A stretch of 10,138 nucleotides of DNA from an uncultured Prevotella sp. GTDB taxonomy: Bacteria > Bacteroidota > Bacteroidia > Bacteroidales > Bacteroidaceae. The notes under the pieces were generated by a model that made no database searches, was not told where the DNA came from, and was given only the letters and a program-made list of their open reading frames with translations. Below, in pieces: positions 1 to 8,059 of the stretch (the first letter of the stretch is position 1; each line of letters opens with the position of its first letter). The stretch covers positions 1 through 10,138 of the forward strand of contig USQD01000056.1 of NCBI GenBank assembly GCA_900556795.1, written 5' to 3'. Position numbers and translations under genes: made by a program.

Positions 1-19
1 CCTATAAAACAACATCATT

Positions 20-3000
20 ATGTATCAACAACTGAAACGTGCCAGCATGGCACTTGCTTTAGGCTCTGTTTGTATTGGTGCGTTTGCACAACAGAAAACA
101 ATACAGGGTACGGTGAAGGATTCTAATGGCGAGCCAATGATTGGTGTTACCATTACCGACCAAAACGGTAAAGCTGGCGGAATCACAGACTTGGATGGTA
201 ACTTTACTATCCAAAACGTAGAACCTAACACGGTTCTTACATTCAGCTATATAGGCTGCAAAACACAAAAAATCAAAGTAGGAGGTCAAAAGTCATGGAA
301 CATTACGCTCGAAGATGACAACGCAGCTCTTGACGAGGTCGTTGTTGTGGGTTACGGCACCATGCGTAAGAGAGATGTCACCGGTTCTATTGCATCTATC
401 AACTCTGATAAGATTGCAGCTCGTGGCACAACCAATCTCGCAGAGTCTTTGCAGGGTTCAGTACCTGGTGTCAACATTACCCAGTCAGGTAGCCGTGCAG
501 GCGCAGGCTTCAATATCCAGGTCCGTGGTCAGGCTTCTATCAACAAGCAGGCACAGCCATTGTATGTTATCGATGGTGTAGTTTGCGACAACATGGACTT
601 CCTCAATCCTGATGATATCGACCGCATCGACGTATTGAAGGATGCATCATCTACCGCCATCTACGGTTCCCGTGCTTCTGCCGGTGTCATCATGATCACC
701 ACCAAGGGCAGCAAGGGAGCAGACAAGGCTCAGAAGGCCACCATCTCTTACGATGGATATTATGGCGTGAAAAAGCTTGCCCGCATGCCGGAATTTATGG
801 GTGCCAACGAATTCATGGATTACCGTTTTGCCAGATATACCACACTTGATGGAAAGAACTACGATGATTCAAGCCGCAAGGGTGTTGATGCCGAAGGACA
901 TCCACACTACATCATCAAGGATACCGACTTGAATTCAGCCTTCCTGACCCGCAAGGGAGGAACCAGCTACAAGGATTCAAAGCTTTACGATCTGATGATG
1001 GATCCAAGTTTCGACGGTTACGACTGGAAGAAGATGGTGACCCGTACAGCAGCTCAGCAGAACCACTTCATCAGCGCTGCCGGTGCTACAGATAAGGTAA
1101 ACTACCGTGTAGGTATGGGTTACCAGGGCGAGGAGAACGTATTCAAAGGCAATGACTATGAGCGTTTCAACCTGAAGGGTGCCATGGATGCCAAGCTCAA
1201 CAAAGTCTTTGATGCTGGTTTCTCTGTCAACTTGTCTATGAGTAAGACAGAAGATGTTTGTACCGATGGAACTTATTCACCATACGTGAATGCATTCTAT
1301 TTCAACCCATTCGTATCTCCTACAGATGCTGATGGCAACTTGATTCCTAACCCGGGTGCTAAGGCTGCCTTCGGGTCTGATGCACAGTTCACATCCACCT
1401 ACAACCCATTGATTGACCTCTATGATGGTAACTATACCAACGAGACCAAGAAATATACTATGATGGGTAACCTGTATCTGCGTGCCAATATCATGAAGGG
1501 ATTGAAGTTTACCACAACATTCTCTCCAAACTATTCTCACAAGCGCCAGGGCATTTTCTATGCCACAGGTATCAACGAGGGCAACGACGTAGGTTCTACC
1601 TACTACCAGAAGAACAAGACCAACTTTGCTTCCGTGGCCAATACCACCCGCATGGATTGGACTTGGGATAACCAGGTGGATTACAACCAGACCTTCGGCG
1701 ATCATACCGTTGGTGCCATGGCTCTCTTCTCACTCTACAAGAGCAACACCGAGTATCAGTATGAGGAGGGTAAGGGTATCGCCAACGACCATACCACCTT
1801 CCACAATCTGGGCTCAGCCAGCGGCGATAGAAATCTCTCCAGCAAATACAACGAGTCATCTTTGGAGTCATTTGCCTTCCGTGCCAACTACTCTTACAAG
1901 GGAAGATATATGGCCACAGCTACACTCCGTACCGATGGCAGCTCTCGTTTTGCCGATGGCAACCGCTGGGGATGGTTCCCATCTGTAGCTGCTGCATGGC
2001 GCATTTCTGATGAGGCATGGATGAAGCAGTTCAGTTCTTGGCTTGATAATACCAAACTTCGTGTATCTTACGGTGTTACAGGTAACAACAATGTGGGCGA
2101 CTACGTAACCATCTCTTCTGCTACAGGTCCTACCTACGTAACCATCGATGGTAAGGAAGTGCAGGGCTATTATCCTAACGGATTGGTGAATACAGCCCTC
2201 ATTTGGGAGAAGGTGAAGGAGTTTGACCTCGGTCTCGACTTGAGTTTCCTGAAGAACCGCATCAATTTGACAGCCGACTTCTACAACCGTCTTTCAGATG
2301 GTCAGATCATGTCGCGTTCAGTGCCTTTGGAGACTGGTGAGAAGACATCTACCTTCAACGTAGGTTCTGTCCAGAACAGAGGTATCGAGTTGGGTTTGCA
2401 GTTCAACATTATCAACAAGAAGGATTTCTCTTGGAGTGCCAACGTGAACTTTGCCCGCAACTGGAACAAAATTAAGGAGTTGAGTAACGGTAAGGTAGAT
2501 GAGGTAGCCAACAACTGGTTCATCGGTGAGCCATTGAACGTGCTCCGCGACTATACCCACACCGAAGTGATTACCGACAAGGGTGTAACCATGCACACCA
2601 TGAATGGTGACAAGCACTATACCCTGAAGGAATTCTACGAGAAGTATGGCAGTAAGTATAAGTGGTATGAAGGTCAGGTAGCCGTAAACGACTGGAACGA
2701 CGATGGCAAGATTGACGACAGCGATAAGCAGATTTATGGCTGCACCGATCCACGCTGGACAGGATGTCTCTCTACCAATGTCTATTTCAAGGGCTTCGAC
2801 TTCTCCATCATGTTCTATACCAAGAGCGGATTCTGGTCACGCAGCTACTTCCACGAGAAGTATATGAAGTATAACGACCGTGGTAATGCCCACATGAAGC
2901 TGGATTACTACATCCCTGCAGGAGCACCAATCATCAATCATGAGACAGGTGAGATAACAACCGCCACAGAGACCCACTACGGAAAGTATCCTTATCCAAA

Positions 3001-3298
3001 CAACAGCGATACATCCATGGGTGGTTACTTCGGCGACAAGGGTTCAGCCAAGGGAGAAGGTTTCCAGTATCAGAAGACCTCTTTCACCAAGGTTAAGAAC
3101 ATCACCCTGGGTTACACCTTGCCAAAGAACGTAGTGAGCAAGGCAGGAATCAGAAACCTTCGTGTTTACATGAATATCCTGAACCCATTCTGCTTCACCA
3201 ACTACAAGGGCTTCGACCCTGAGTGGGCTTCACAGAGCTTGCAGAACGGTGGTCCATCATCTGTAACCTATCAGTTTGGTGTCAACTTGAAGTTCTAA
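20..3298 (+). CDS. SusC/RagA family TonB-dependent outer-membrane transporter
   Basis: This protein should import an oligosaccharide across the outer membrane, using TonB-ExbBD energy and a SusD lid. Visible parts, in order: a signal peptide (about residues 1-24, ending AFA-QQ); a carboxypeptidase-regulatory-like beta domain (about 27-96, IQGTVKDSNGEPMIGVTI to YIGC); the SusC-type TonB-box segment DEVVVVGYGT (105-114); a plug domain (about 115-230, with LQGSVPGVNI, YVIDGV, and DRIDVLKDASSTAIYGSRA); then a long beta-barrel ending in phenylalanine (GVNLKF), as expected for an outer-membrane barrel. An EF-hand-like loop lies at 891-902 (DWNDDGKIDDSD). The length of 1092 aa is normal for the family. 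The ATG at 20 is the first start after an in-frame stop at 5-7. The susD-like gene follows after 49 bases, so the two are co-transcribed; the promoter lies outside the window. The substrate cannot be read from the sequence; nearby glycogen genes only suggest an alpha-glucan. Confidence 0.95.
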   Translation: MYQQLKRASMALALGSVCIGAFAQQKTIQGTVKDSNGEPMIGVTITDQNGKAGGITDLDGNFTIQNVEPNTVLTFSYIGCKTQKIKVGGQKSWNITLEDDNAALDEVVVVGYGTMRKRDVTGSIASINSDKIAARGTTNLAESLQGSVPGVNITQSGSRAGAGFNIQVRGQASINKQAQPLYVIDGVVCDNMDFLNPDDIDRIDVLKDASSTAIYGSRASAGVIMITTKGSKGADKAQKATISYDGYYGVKKLARMPEFMGANEFMDYRFARYTTLDGKNYDDSSRKGVDAEGHPHYIIKDTDLNSAFLTRKGGTSYKDSKLYDLMMDPSFDGYDWKKMVTRTAAQQNHFISAAGATDKVNYRVGMGYQGEENVFKGNDYERFNLKGAMDAKLNKVFDAGFSVNLSMSKTEDVCTDGTYSPYVNAFYFNPFVSPTDADGNLIPNPGAKAAFGSDAQFTSTYNPLIDLYDGNYTNETKKYTMMGNLYLRANIMKGLKFTTTFSPNYSHKRQGIFYATGINEGNDVGSTYYQKNKTNFASVANTTRMDWTWDNQVDYNQTFGDHTVGAMALFSLYKSNTEYQYEEGKGIANDHTTFHNLGSASGDRNLSSKYNESSLESFAFRANYSYKGRYMATATLRTDGSSRFADGNRWGWFPSVAAAWRISDEAWMKQFSSWLDNTKLRVSYGVTGNNNVGDYVTISSATGPTYVTIDGKEVQGYYPNGLVNTALIWEKVKEFDLGLDLSFLKNRINLTADFYNRLSDGQIMSRSVPLETGEKTSTFNVGSVQNRGIELGLQFNIINKKDFSWSANVNFARNWNKIKELSNGKVDEVANNWFIGEPLNVLRDYTHTEVITDKGVTMHTMNGDKHYTLKEFYEKYGSKYKWYEGQVAVNDWNDDGKIDDSDKQIYGCTDPRWTGCLSTNVYFKGFDFSIMFYTKSGFWSRSYFHEKYMKYNDRGNAHMKLDYYIPAGAPIINHETGEITTATETHYGKYPYPNNSDTSMGGYFGDKGSAKGEGFQYQKTSFTKVKNITLGYTLPKNVVSKAGIRNLRVYMNILNPFCFTNYKGFDPEWASQSLQNGGPSSVTYQFGVNLKF

Positions 3299-3335
3299 GC
3301 TTCATCCCAATTAAGTTCAAAACTTCATATAAAAA

Positions 3336-3340
3336 AAGGA
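3336..3340 (+). promoter_or_regulatory. Weak ribosome-binding site of the susD-like gene
   Basis: AAGGA lies seven bases before the ATG at 3348, inside an A-rich leader. It is the only SD-like match in the 49-base gap after the susC-like stop. It supports the chosen start, although Bacteroidota often do without such a site. No promoter-like TTTG/TAnnTTTG pair is seen in this gap, which fits co-transcription with the transporter gene. Confidence 0.45.
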
Positions 3341-3347
3341 AACAATT

Positions 3348-5056
3348 ATGAAAAAGATATTATATAGCGTAGCTCTCGCTGCTTGCTGCATGAGCACCAT
3401 GACCAGCTGCAGCGACTTCCTGGACGCAGAAAACAAGTCGAATGTGAGCGACAAACAAACTTTCGCTACCAAAGATGGCTTCAACACTTTGGTAAATGAT
3501 GCCTATCAGCGTCTGCAAAACATCTATGCAGCACCTCTGTTCACCAGCTGCTTTTCTGCAGGTACAGATATGTATGCCGATGCTCGAAACAAGATGAATG
3601 AGGCATTGAACACTTATGAAACCTTGACTCCAGAAAATGGTGATATTAAGAATCTCTATACTTACCTCTATGCAGGTATCCGTGCAGCTAATTCTGTATC
3701 CTACTATGCACAGAGCGCTAAGATAGATGATGCCTTGAAGAACAAGCTCGTGGGCGAGGCACGTGTGCTGGCAGCATACGAGTACTATCTCCTGGTAAAC
3801 AACTTCGGAGGTGTGCCTATCATGAAGAATTCCTCACCACAGCCGATACGGGTTATCCTAAGTCATCTGCTGCAGATGTATATGCCTACATTATCAGCGA
3901 GCTGGAGGATGTCATCGGCAAGAACGTGCTCGAGGCATCTACAGCTACCAAGGGTGGCGGCCGCATCAGTCAGGAAACAGCCAAGGCTATCCTCGCCAAG
4001 ACCTATCTCTCTGCAGCCTGGGATCTCGGCAAGCAGGATTACTTTGCCAAGGCAGCTTCTCTTGCCGATGAGGTAATTGCAGGCAGAAAGTTGACCACAC
4101 CATTTGCCAGCCTTTGGAAGGCAGATGGTTCTGGCGATGATAACGCAGAGTTCCTCTGGGATGTAGAATATGATCTGGCAACAGCCAATAATACCACATC
4201 AGGTGGTACAGAATGGAGCGGCTACTACTGCAACTATCTGGGTGGAGCCGAGGATCCTATCAAGGCAACAACTTCCAGTTATGTACCAACTCTCTATGCC
4301 TTGCATTGCTTCCAGAAGGGTGACCTGCGTTACGATGCTACCTTCATGAAGGAATTGCCGGATGTAAACAAGGGCAATGCCGCAGGCACAGGCTACTGGA
4401 CCTGGTATAAGAATGGTGAGACTCTGAAGGGATATCCTGTAACCCGTTACTATTCTGCATGGTATGAAACTGATGCAGACTTTGCTACATGGAAGGCAGA
4501 AGATCCAGCCAACAGAGCGAATACCTACCGCATCCCGATGGATTCAAAGACCAAGGAGGCACAGAATATGGATGGCAAGGATATGGATTATTACGACAAC
4601 CAGCAGCTGGTTTACGGTTCAAATCCTTGCAAGAAGTTTGACGATAGCCAGACTGCTTCTAACCAGAAGAATACCTGCTATCGCGATATCCATATCATCA
4701 CATTGTCAGAGATGTATCTCGTAGCAGCCGAGGCTTATATGAAGGCAAATGCTAATGATAAGGCATTGGCCCGCCTAAATGAGGTTCACCAGCGTGCTGG
4801 TCTTCCTGCACTCACAGGAACAATCAACATCGATAATATCCTTGACGAGAGTGCCTGCGAGAACTTCGGTAACGGTGCACGATGGATGGATTTGCGCAGA
4901 ACCCAGACTTTGGTTGACCGCTGCAACAAGTATAACCACGAGATAGAAGGCAAGGCTAAGCAGTATATAGGCGAGAAGCTTCTCCGTCCTATCCCACAGG
5001 CTGCTATCGATGCCAACGACCAGTTGACTGCTGCCGACCAGAATCCTGGTTATTAA
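3348..5056 (+). pseudogene. SusD/RagB family surface glycan-binding lipoprotein, broken by a single-base frameshift
   Basis: SusD proteins are TPR-rich outer-membrane lipoproteins that cap their SusC partner and bind the glycan. The start gives a lipoprotein signal peptide with Cys21 in TMTSC-SDFLD. Frame one reads well to about residue 160 (YYLLVNNFGGVPIMK), then turns to nonsense and stops at 4074-4076. The frame starting at 3827 continues the family sequence at once (EFLTTADTGYPKSSAADVYAYI) through LSEMYLVAAEAYMKAN and ARWMDLRRTQTL to the typical SusD end QNPGY. The overlap is 1709 nt, one short of 570 codons, so one missing base within about 3824-3830 (ATGAA-GAATTC) explains it and restores 569 aa. 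The downstream half would otherwise begin at an internal ATG (3926) without signal peptide. It may be a true inactivating mutation, a strain polymorphism or an assembly error; the second half is undecayed, which favours a recent event or an error. Confidence 0.9.
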
Positions 5057-5119
5057 TCAAGGTTTGATGAAGGATTTTTTATAAATACCACGACATACAC
5101 AAAGAAACTATTTAATTAA

Positions 5120-5164
5120 AGACTGTAATCTAGGATTAAGAATCTTGAGATTACGGTCTTTTTT
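5120..5164 (+). terminator. Rho-independent terminator of the SusCD transcript, 18-bp stem
   Basis: AGACTGTAATCT (5120-5131) pairs with AGATTACGGTCT (5148-5159) with one G-U pair. The stem continues inward with AGGATT (5132-5137) against AATCTT (5141-5146), including one G-U pair, with a single bulged G at 5147 and an AAG loop. A run of T (5159-5164) follows. It sits 63 bases after the susD-like stop, in the right place to end the susC-susD transcript. Confidence 0.88.
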
Positions 5165-5246
5165 CATTTCCTGTCTTATTTTCGTTCGCTAAACATAAAG
5201 AATAGAGATTTATCACGATTTCCACGTGTAGAAATGAAATAGAGAT

Positions 5247-5282
5247 AAAAAAAGCCCAGAGGATAATACCTCTGGGCTTTTT
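5247..5282. terminator. Bidirectional terminator between the convergent operons
   Basis: A perfect 9-bp GC-rich stem, GCCCAGAGG (5254-5262) and CCTCTGGGC (5269-5277), with a six-base loop, is flanked by seven A on the left and five T on the right. It therefore makes a hairpin plus U-tract on either strand. On the minus strand it lies 18 bases beyond the stop of the GH57-like gene and ends the glycogen operon. On the plus strand it backs up the terminator at 5120-5164. Confidence 0.9.
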
Positions 5283-5300
5283 ACTTAAAATAGAACTATG

Positions 5301-6725
5301 TTATTCAGGCTTAGCTTCCTCCTTCTTAGAAGCAGCCTTCTTAGCTGTTGTCTTCTTGGCTGTTGTCTTCTTGGCTGCTGGCTTCTTGGCTGCAGCAGGC
5401 TTGTCGCCACGGAGTTTTACCACTTCCTTCTCAATCTTCTCAATCTTAGCCTGAAGACGGGTAATCTCCTTGTCTCTCATCTCAATCTCCTCATCCTGGT
5501 TAGTAATGGTAGTGAGAAGACTCTCAAGCTGCTCATTATCCACCTCTGCAGGATAAAGGTTGTTAACGCGAGTGATGAAGTCGCCAAGAATATTCATATA
5601 GTTGGTGAAAGCATCGAAAGGACTAGAATAAATACCGCGGTCCAAACCTACGTTACTTGGCTTGGTAGTCATGAAACGGAAGTTATTGCTAGCCTGGAGA
5701 TAATCCCAGTCCTGATTGATACGAGGATCGTTGGCAATGCGAACACGGTCGGCTACGCTATAGAGCTTGTTGAATGCCTCACGCTGCATTGGGTTACCGA
5801 GCCATGAGCTGACATCACGCTCCTCGTCTACCCAACTCAATGTATCAGGAACGTTGATTTCGCCTACAGACTTCATCTTCTGGCAAATCTCAGTAGGAGT
5901 AGAGAAGGTAATACCACGTTCCTTAGCACACTGTGGAAGCGCCTTCAAGAACTCAAGAATATTGCTAGACAATGGCTGTGCAATACCCAGAGCAGAAAGC
6001 TCCATGAAAATATTGATAACCTGTTCCTCTTCCGGGAAAGCAGCAATCTGATTCATGTAGTTGTCTGCAAAGAGAGGATAACCTTCCCAATCACTGTTGC
6101 TGAAACGCAGAGAAATGTCATCGCTCAGACGAACATCGCGAAGCAAAAGCTTCAACTTAGGGTTCATGGCACAATGATAAACATAGTGTGGAGACTTCCA
6201 ACCTAATACATGCTTAGCTCCCTCGGTCAGCATACCAGTAAAGCCCATATCAGCTACCTGAGCACCAATCTCGTCACTATAGATGAGAGAAGAGTTGCGG
6301 AGAACAGTAGGTTCCTTGCCGAAACATTCCTTGATTTTAGTGCATTGGCGCTTCACCTCATCCTTGAAGCTAGCCTCATTAACCAATGAAGCAAGACCGT
6401 GAGAATAAGGCTCTGCGAGGAATTCCACGCAGCCAGTGTTGTTCAACTCCTGCAGTTTCTCCATCACCTGAGGAGCATGGAGTTCCAACTGCTCCATACC
6501 CACACCAGAGAGTGAGAAAGCCACCTTGAAAGATTTACCATTCTTCTCAATCATCTCCTGAATGGCATTCAAGGCTGGCATATATGAACGCTCAGCGATA
6601 TCGTTGATGCTACGATCATTCTCATAATCATCATAGTAGTAATGATCGGTACCGATATCGAAGAAGCGGTAGCGTTTCAGATGGGTAATCTGATGTATCT
6701 CGAAATATAAACAAATTGTTTTCAT
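5301..6725 (-). CDS. GH57 alpha-amylase-like protein with coiled coil and lysine-rich tail
   Basis: GH57 enzymes act on alpha-glucans with a Glu nucleophile and an Asp acid/base. Family regions are visible: region 1, FEIHQITHLKRYRFF (8-22); region 2, GCVEFLAEPYSHGLA (98-112); region 3, VLRNSSLIYSDEI (141-153); region 4, RLSDDISLRFS (199-209); region 5 near 239-250. The nucleophile expected after RNT/RNS is replaced by Ser146. Region 5, which I recall as DYETFGEHQ in active alpha-amylases, reads ELSALGIAQ. Asp202/203 are kept. It matches the described group of GH57 alpha-amylase-like homologues lacking catalytic residues, so it may be inactive or altered. Residues about 396-440 are a charged heptad-rich coiled coil; 441-474 are a Lys/Ala/Thr/Pro tail. 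There is no signal peptide, so it is cytoplasmic. It is the last gene of the operon, 58 bases after the GT4 gene. The start is firm because region 1 begins at residue 8; no Shine-Dalgarno site precedes it. Confidence 0.88.
   Translation of the reverse strand: MKTICLYFEIHQITHLKRYRFFDIGTDHYYYDDYENDRSINDIAERSYMPALNAIQEMIEKNGKSFKVAFSLSGVGMEQLELHAPQVMEKLQELNNTGCVEFLAEPYSHGLASLVNEASFKDEVKRQCTKIKECFGKEPTVLRNSSLIYSDEIGAQVADMGFTGMLTEGAKHVLGWKSPHYVYHCAMNPKLKLLLRDVRLSDDISLRFSNSDWEGYPLFADNYMNQIAAFPEEEQVINIFMELSALGIAQPLSSNILEFLKALPQCAKERGITFSTPTEICQKMKSVGEINVPDTLSWVDEERDVSSWLGNPMQREAFNKLYSVADRVRIANDPRINQDWDYLQASNNFRFMTTKPSNVGLDRGIYSSPFDAFTNYMNILGDFITRVNNLYPAEVDNEQLESLLTTITNQDEEIEMRDKEITRLQAKIEKIEKEVVKLRGDKPAAAKKPAAKKTTAKKTTAKKAASKKEEAKPE
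5322..5396 (-). repeat. 15-bp coding tandem repeat in the GH57-like gene, about five units
   Basis: Plus-strand units begin CTTCTT at 5322, 5337, 5352, 5367 and 5382. The middle ones (CTTCTTGGCTGTTGT and close variants) differ at few bases; the unit at 5322 is the most divergent. On the coding strand each unit gives a KK dyad plus three small residues, placing dyads at residues 447, 452, 457, 462 and 467. The 15-bp length keeps frame, so copy number could change without breaking the protein. Confidence 0.85.
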
Positions 6726-6757
6726 ACTTTGAACTTTAAATTTTGAACTTTGAACTT
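6723..6757 (-). repeat. 7-bp tandem repeat in the leader of the GH57-like gene
   Basis: Read on the coding strand, the leader ends AAGTTCA, AAGTTCA, AAATTTA, AAGTTCA, AAGTATG, with units at 6751-6757, 6744-6750, 6737-6743 (degenerate), 6730-6736 and a partial match at 6723-6729 that contains the ATG. The repeat fills the place where a ribosome-binding site would sit. No terminator or clear promoter is seen in the 58-base gap, so the gene is probably read from the operon promoter. Confidence 0.75.
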
Positions 6758-6783
6758 TATGATTAGCCCTTTAACATTAAAAA

Positions 6784-8052
6784 TTACTTCCACCCCAAAG
6801 TCTTGAGATAGAGGTCTTTGATGCGGGCTCCCACTTTCTCCCAGGTAATCTGGTCAACTTCCTTCTTGCCTTCCTCAGAGAGATAGTCAAACAGACTCTC
6901 GTTGTGGCAGATGCTGTAGATGGCATCGGCAAGGGCATGAATATCCCAGTAGTCAACCTTGATACAGTTGGTAAGGATTTCTCCACAACCACTCTGCTTA
7001 GAGATGATAGTAGGTGTGCCACACTGCATCGCCTCCAGAGGAGAGATACCGAAAGGCTCACTCACTGATGGCATGACATAGACATCACTATCCTTGAGAC
7101 ATTCGTATACCTGCTTGCCACGCATAAAGCCTGGGAAGTGGAAACGGTCGGCAATGCCGCGTTCTGCTGCCAGATAAATCATCTGGTCCATCATATCACC
7201 CGAACCTGCCATGCAGAAACGCACGTTGCGGGTACGGTGCAATACCATATTGGCTGCCTCTACGAAATACTCAGGACCCTTCTGCATGGTGAGACGGCCC
7301 AGGAAGGTTACCACCTTCTCCTTACCCTTATGGTTAGGACGTGGAATGTCTTGCCACTCCTGCTTCAATGGATAAACGGCATTGTGCATGGCGAAGCACT
7401 TGCGTGGATCCTGGTGATACTGATGAATAACTGTCTGACGAGTCAACTCAGATACACACATGATACAGTCGGCATTGTCCATACCGTCTTTCTCGATAGA
7501 ATATACGGTAGGGTTCACCTTACCACGGCTGCGGTCGAAATCGGTAGCATGTACGTGAATGCACAATGGCTTTCCACTCACTCGCTTGGCATGAATACCA
7601 GCAGGGAATGTCAACCAGTCGTGGGCGTGGATAATATCAAATTCTTCGCTACGGGCAACAACTCCGGCAATGATACTGTAGTTGTTGATCTCGTCGTGGA
7701 GATTAGATGGATAACCACCGGCAAAGTCCATACAGCCGAGGTCGTTCACGTTCATATAATTAAAGTCAGCATAGATGTGGTCACGGTAGCGGAAATAGTC
7801 ATCAGGATCCATAATGTTGCCTACGCGCTGCTGTACATAGTCGTGATTTACATCACGCCAAGCAATAGGCACACTGTTCATAGCCACAATCTTACATGCA
7901 CTGCGGTCCTCATCACCAAAAGGATGAGGCAGACACAATGTAATATCGACATCACCCTGGGCATGCAAGCCCTGAGAGATACCAAAGTTGGCAGTAGCCA
8001 AGCCACCAAATACGTGAGGAGGATACTCCCATCCAAACATTAATACTTTCAT
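6784..8052 (-). CDS. GT4 family glycosyltransferase, probable glycogen synthase
   Basis: The protein probably extends alpha-1,4-glucan chains from a nucleotide-activated glucose in the cytoplasm. The GT-B fold and GT4 hallmarks are visible. The N-terminal domain has MKVLMFGWEYPPHVFGGLATA (1-21, with the Gly-Gly loop), IIHAHDWLTFPAG (140-152) and CIHVHATDFDRSRG (164-177). The C-terminal domain has VTFLGRLTMQKGPEYFVEAA (248-267, including Arg253 and Lys258, expected to contact the donor phosphates), and the retaining-GT EX7E motif E332-PFGISPL-E340. The length of 422 aa is typical. Gene order is debranching enzyme, this gene, GH57-like gene; it starts 17 bases after the upstream stop, with a perfect Shine-Dalgarno sequence in that gap. 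There is no signal peptide. Whether the donor is UDP- or ADP-glucose cannot be read from sequence; another alpha-glucosyl GT4 activity is possible, but the neighbours favour glycogen synthesis. Confidence 0.9.
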   Translation of the reverse strand: MKVLMFGWEYPPHVFGGLATANFGISQGLHAQGDVDITLCLPHPFGDEDRSACKIVAMNSVPIAWRDVNHDYVQQRVGNIMDPDDYFRYRDHIYADFNYMNVNDLGCMDFAGGYPSNLHDEINNYSIIAGVVARSEEFDIIHAHDWLTFPAGIHAKRVSGKPLCIHVHATDFDRSRGKVNPTVYSIEKDGMDNADCIMCVSELTRQTVIHQYHQDPRKCFAMHNAVYPLKQEWQDIPRPNHKGKEKVVTFLGRLTMQKGPEYFVEAANMVLHRTRNVRFCMAGSGDMMDQMIYLAAERGIADRFHFPGFMRGKQVYECLKDSDVYVMPSVSEPFGISPLEAMQCGTPTIISKQSGCGEILTNCIKVDYWDIHALADAIYSICHNESLFDYLSEEGKKEVDQITWEKVGARIKDLYLKTLGWK

Positions 8053-8059
8053 ATAGCGT

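Noticed and set aside
1277..1705. 142-codon minus-strand frame inside the susC-like gene
   Set aside because: The opposite strand is clearly coding for the SusC barrel; nothing supports expression of this frame.
3286..3326. Small hairpins in the susC-susD gap (TGAAG/CTTCA and AAGTT/AACTT)
   Set aside because: The stems are only 5 bp and AT-rich with no U-tract; such matches are expected by chance.
3822..3832. Programmed ribosomal frameshift at the susD break
   Set aside because: There is no slippery heptamer of the X XXY YYZ type and no clear downstream stem that I can see; SusD genes are not known to use one.
3926..5056. Independent gene starting at the ATG at 3926
   Set aside because: The family sequence in this frame already begins at 3827, before that ATG, so it is the second part of the frameshifted susD-like gene, not a separate gene.
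5218..5235. Inverted repeat ATTTC/GAAAT around CACGTG
   Set aside because: The arms are five bases and asymmetric about the core, it lies between two terminators, and no promoter or gene is near that it could regulate.
5298..5807. 169-codon plus-strand frame with CLLGC repeats at its start
   Set aside because: It is antisense to the GH57-like gene; its repeats are the complement of the lysine-dyad tail, and it has no initiation signals or recognisable domain.
7138..8043. 301-codon plus-strand open frame
   Set aside because: It lies wholly antisense to the GT4 gene, whose family motifs run throughout; the open frame is a codon-usage shadow.
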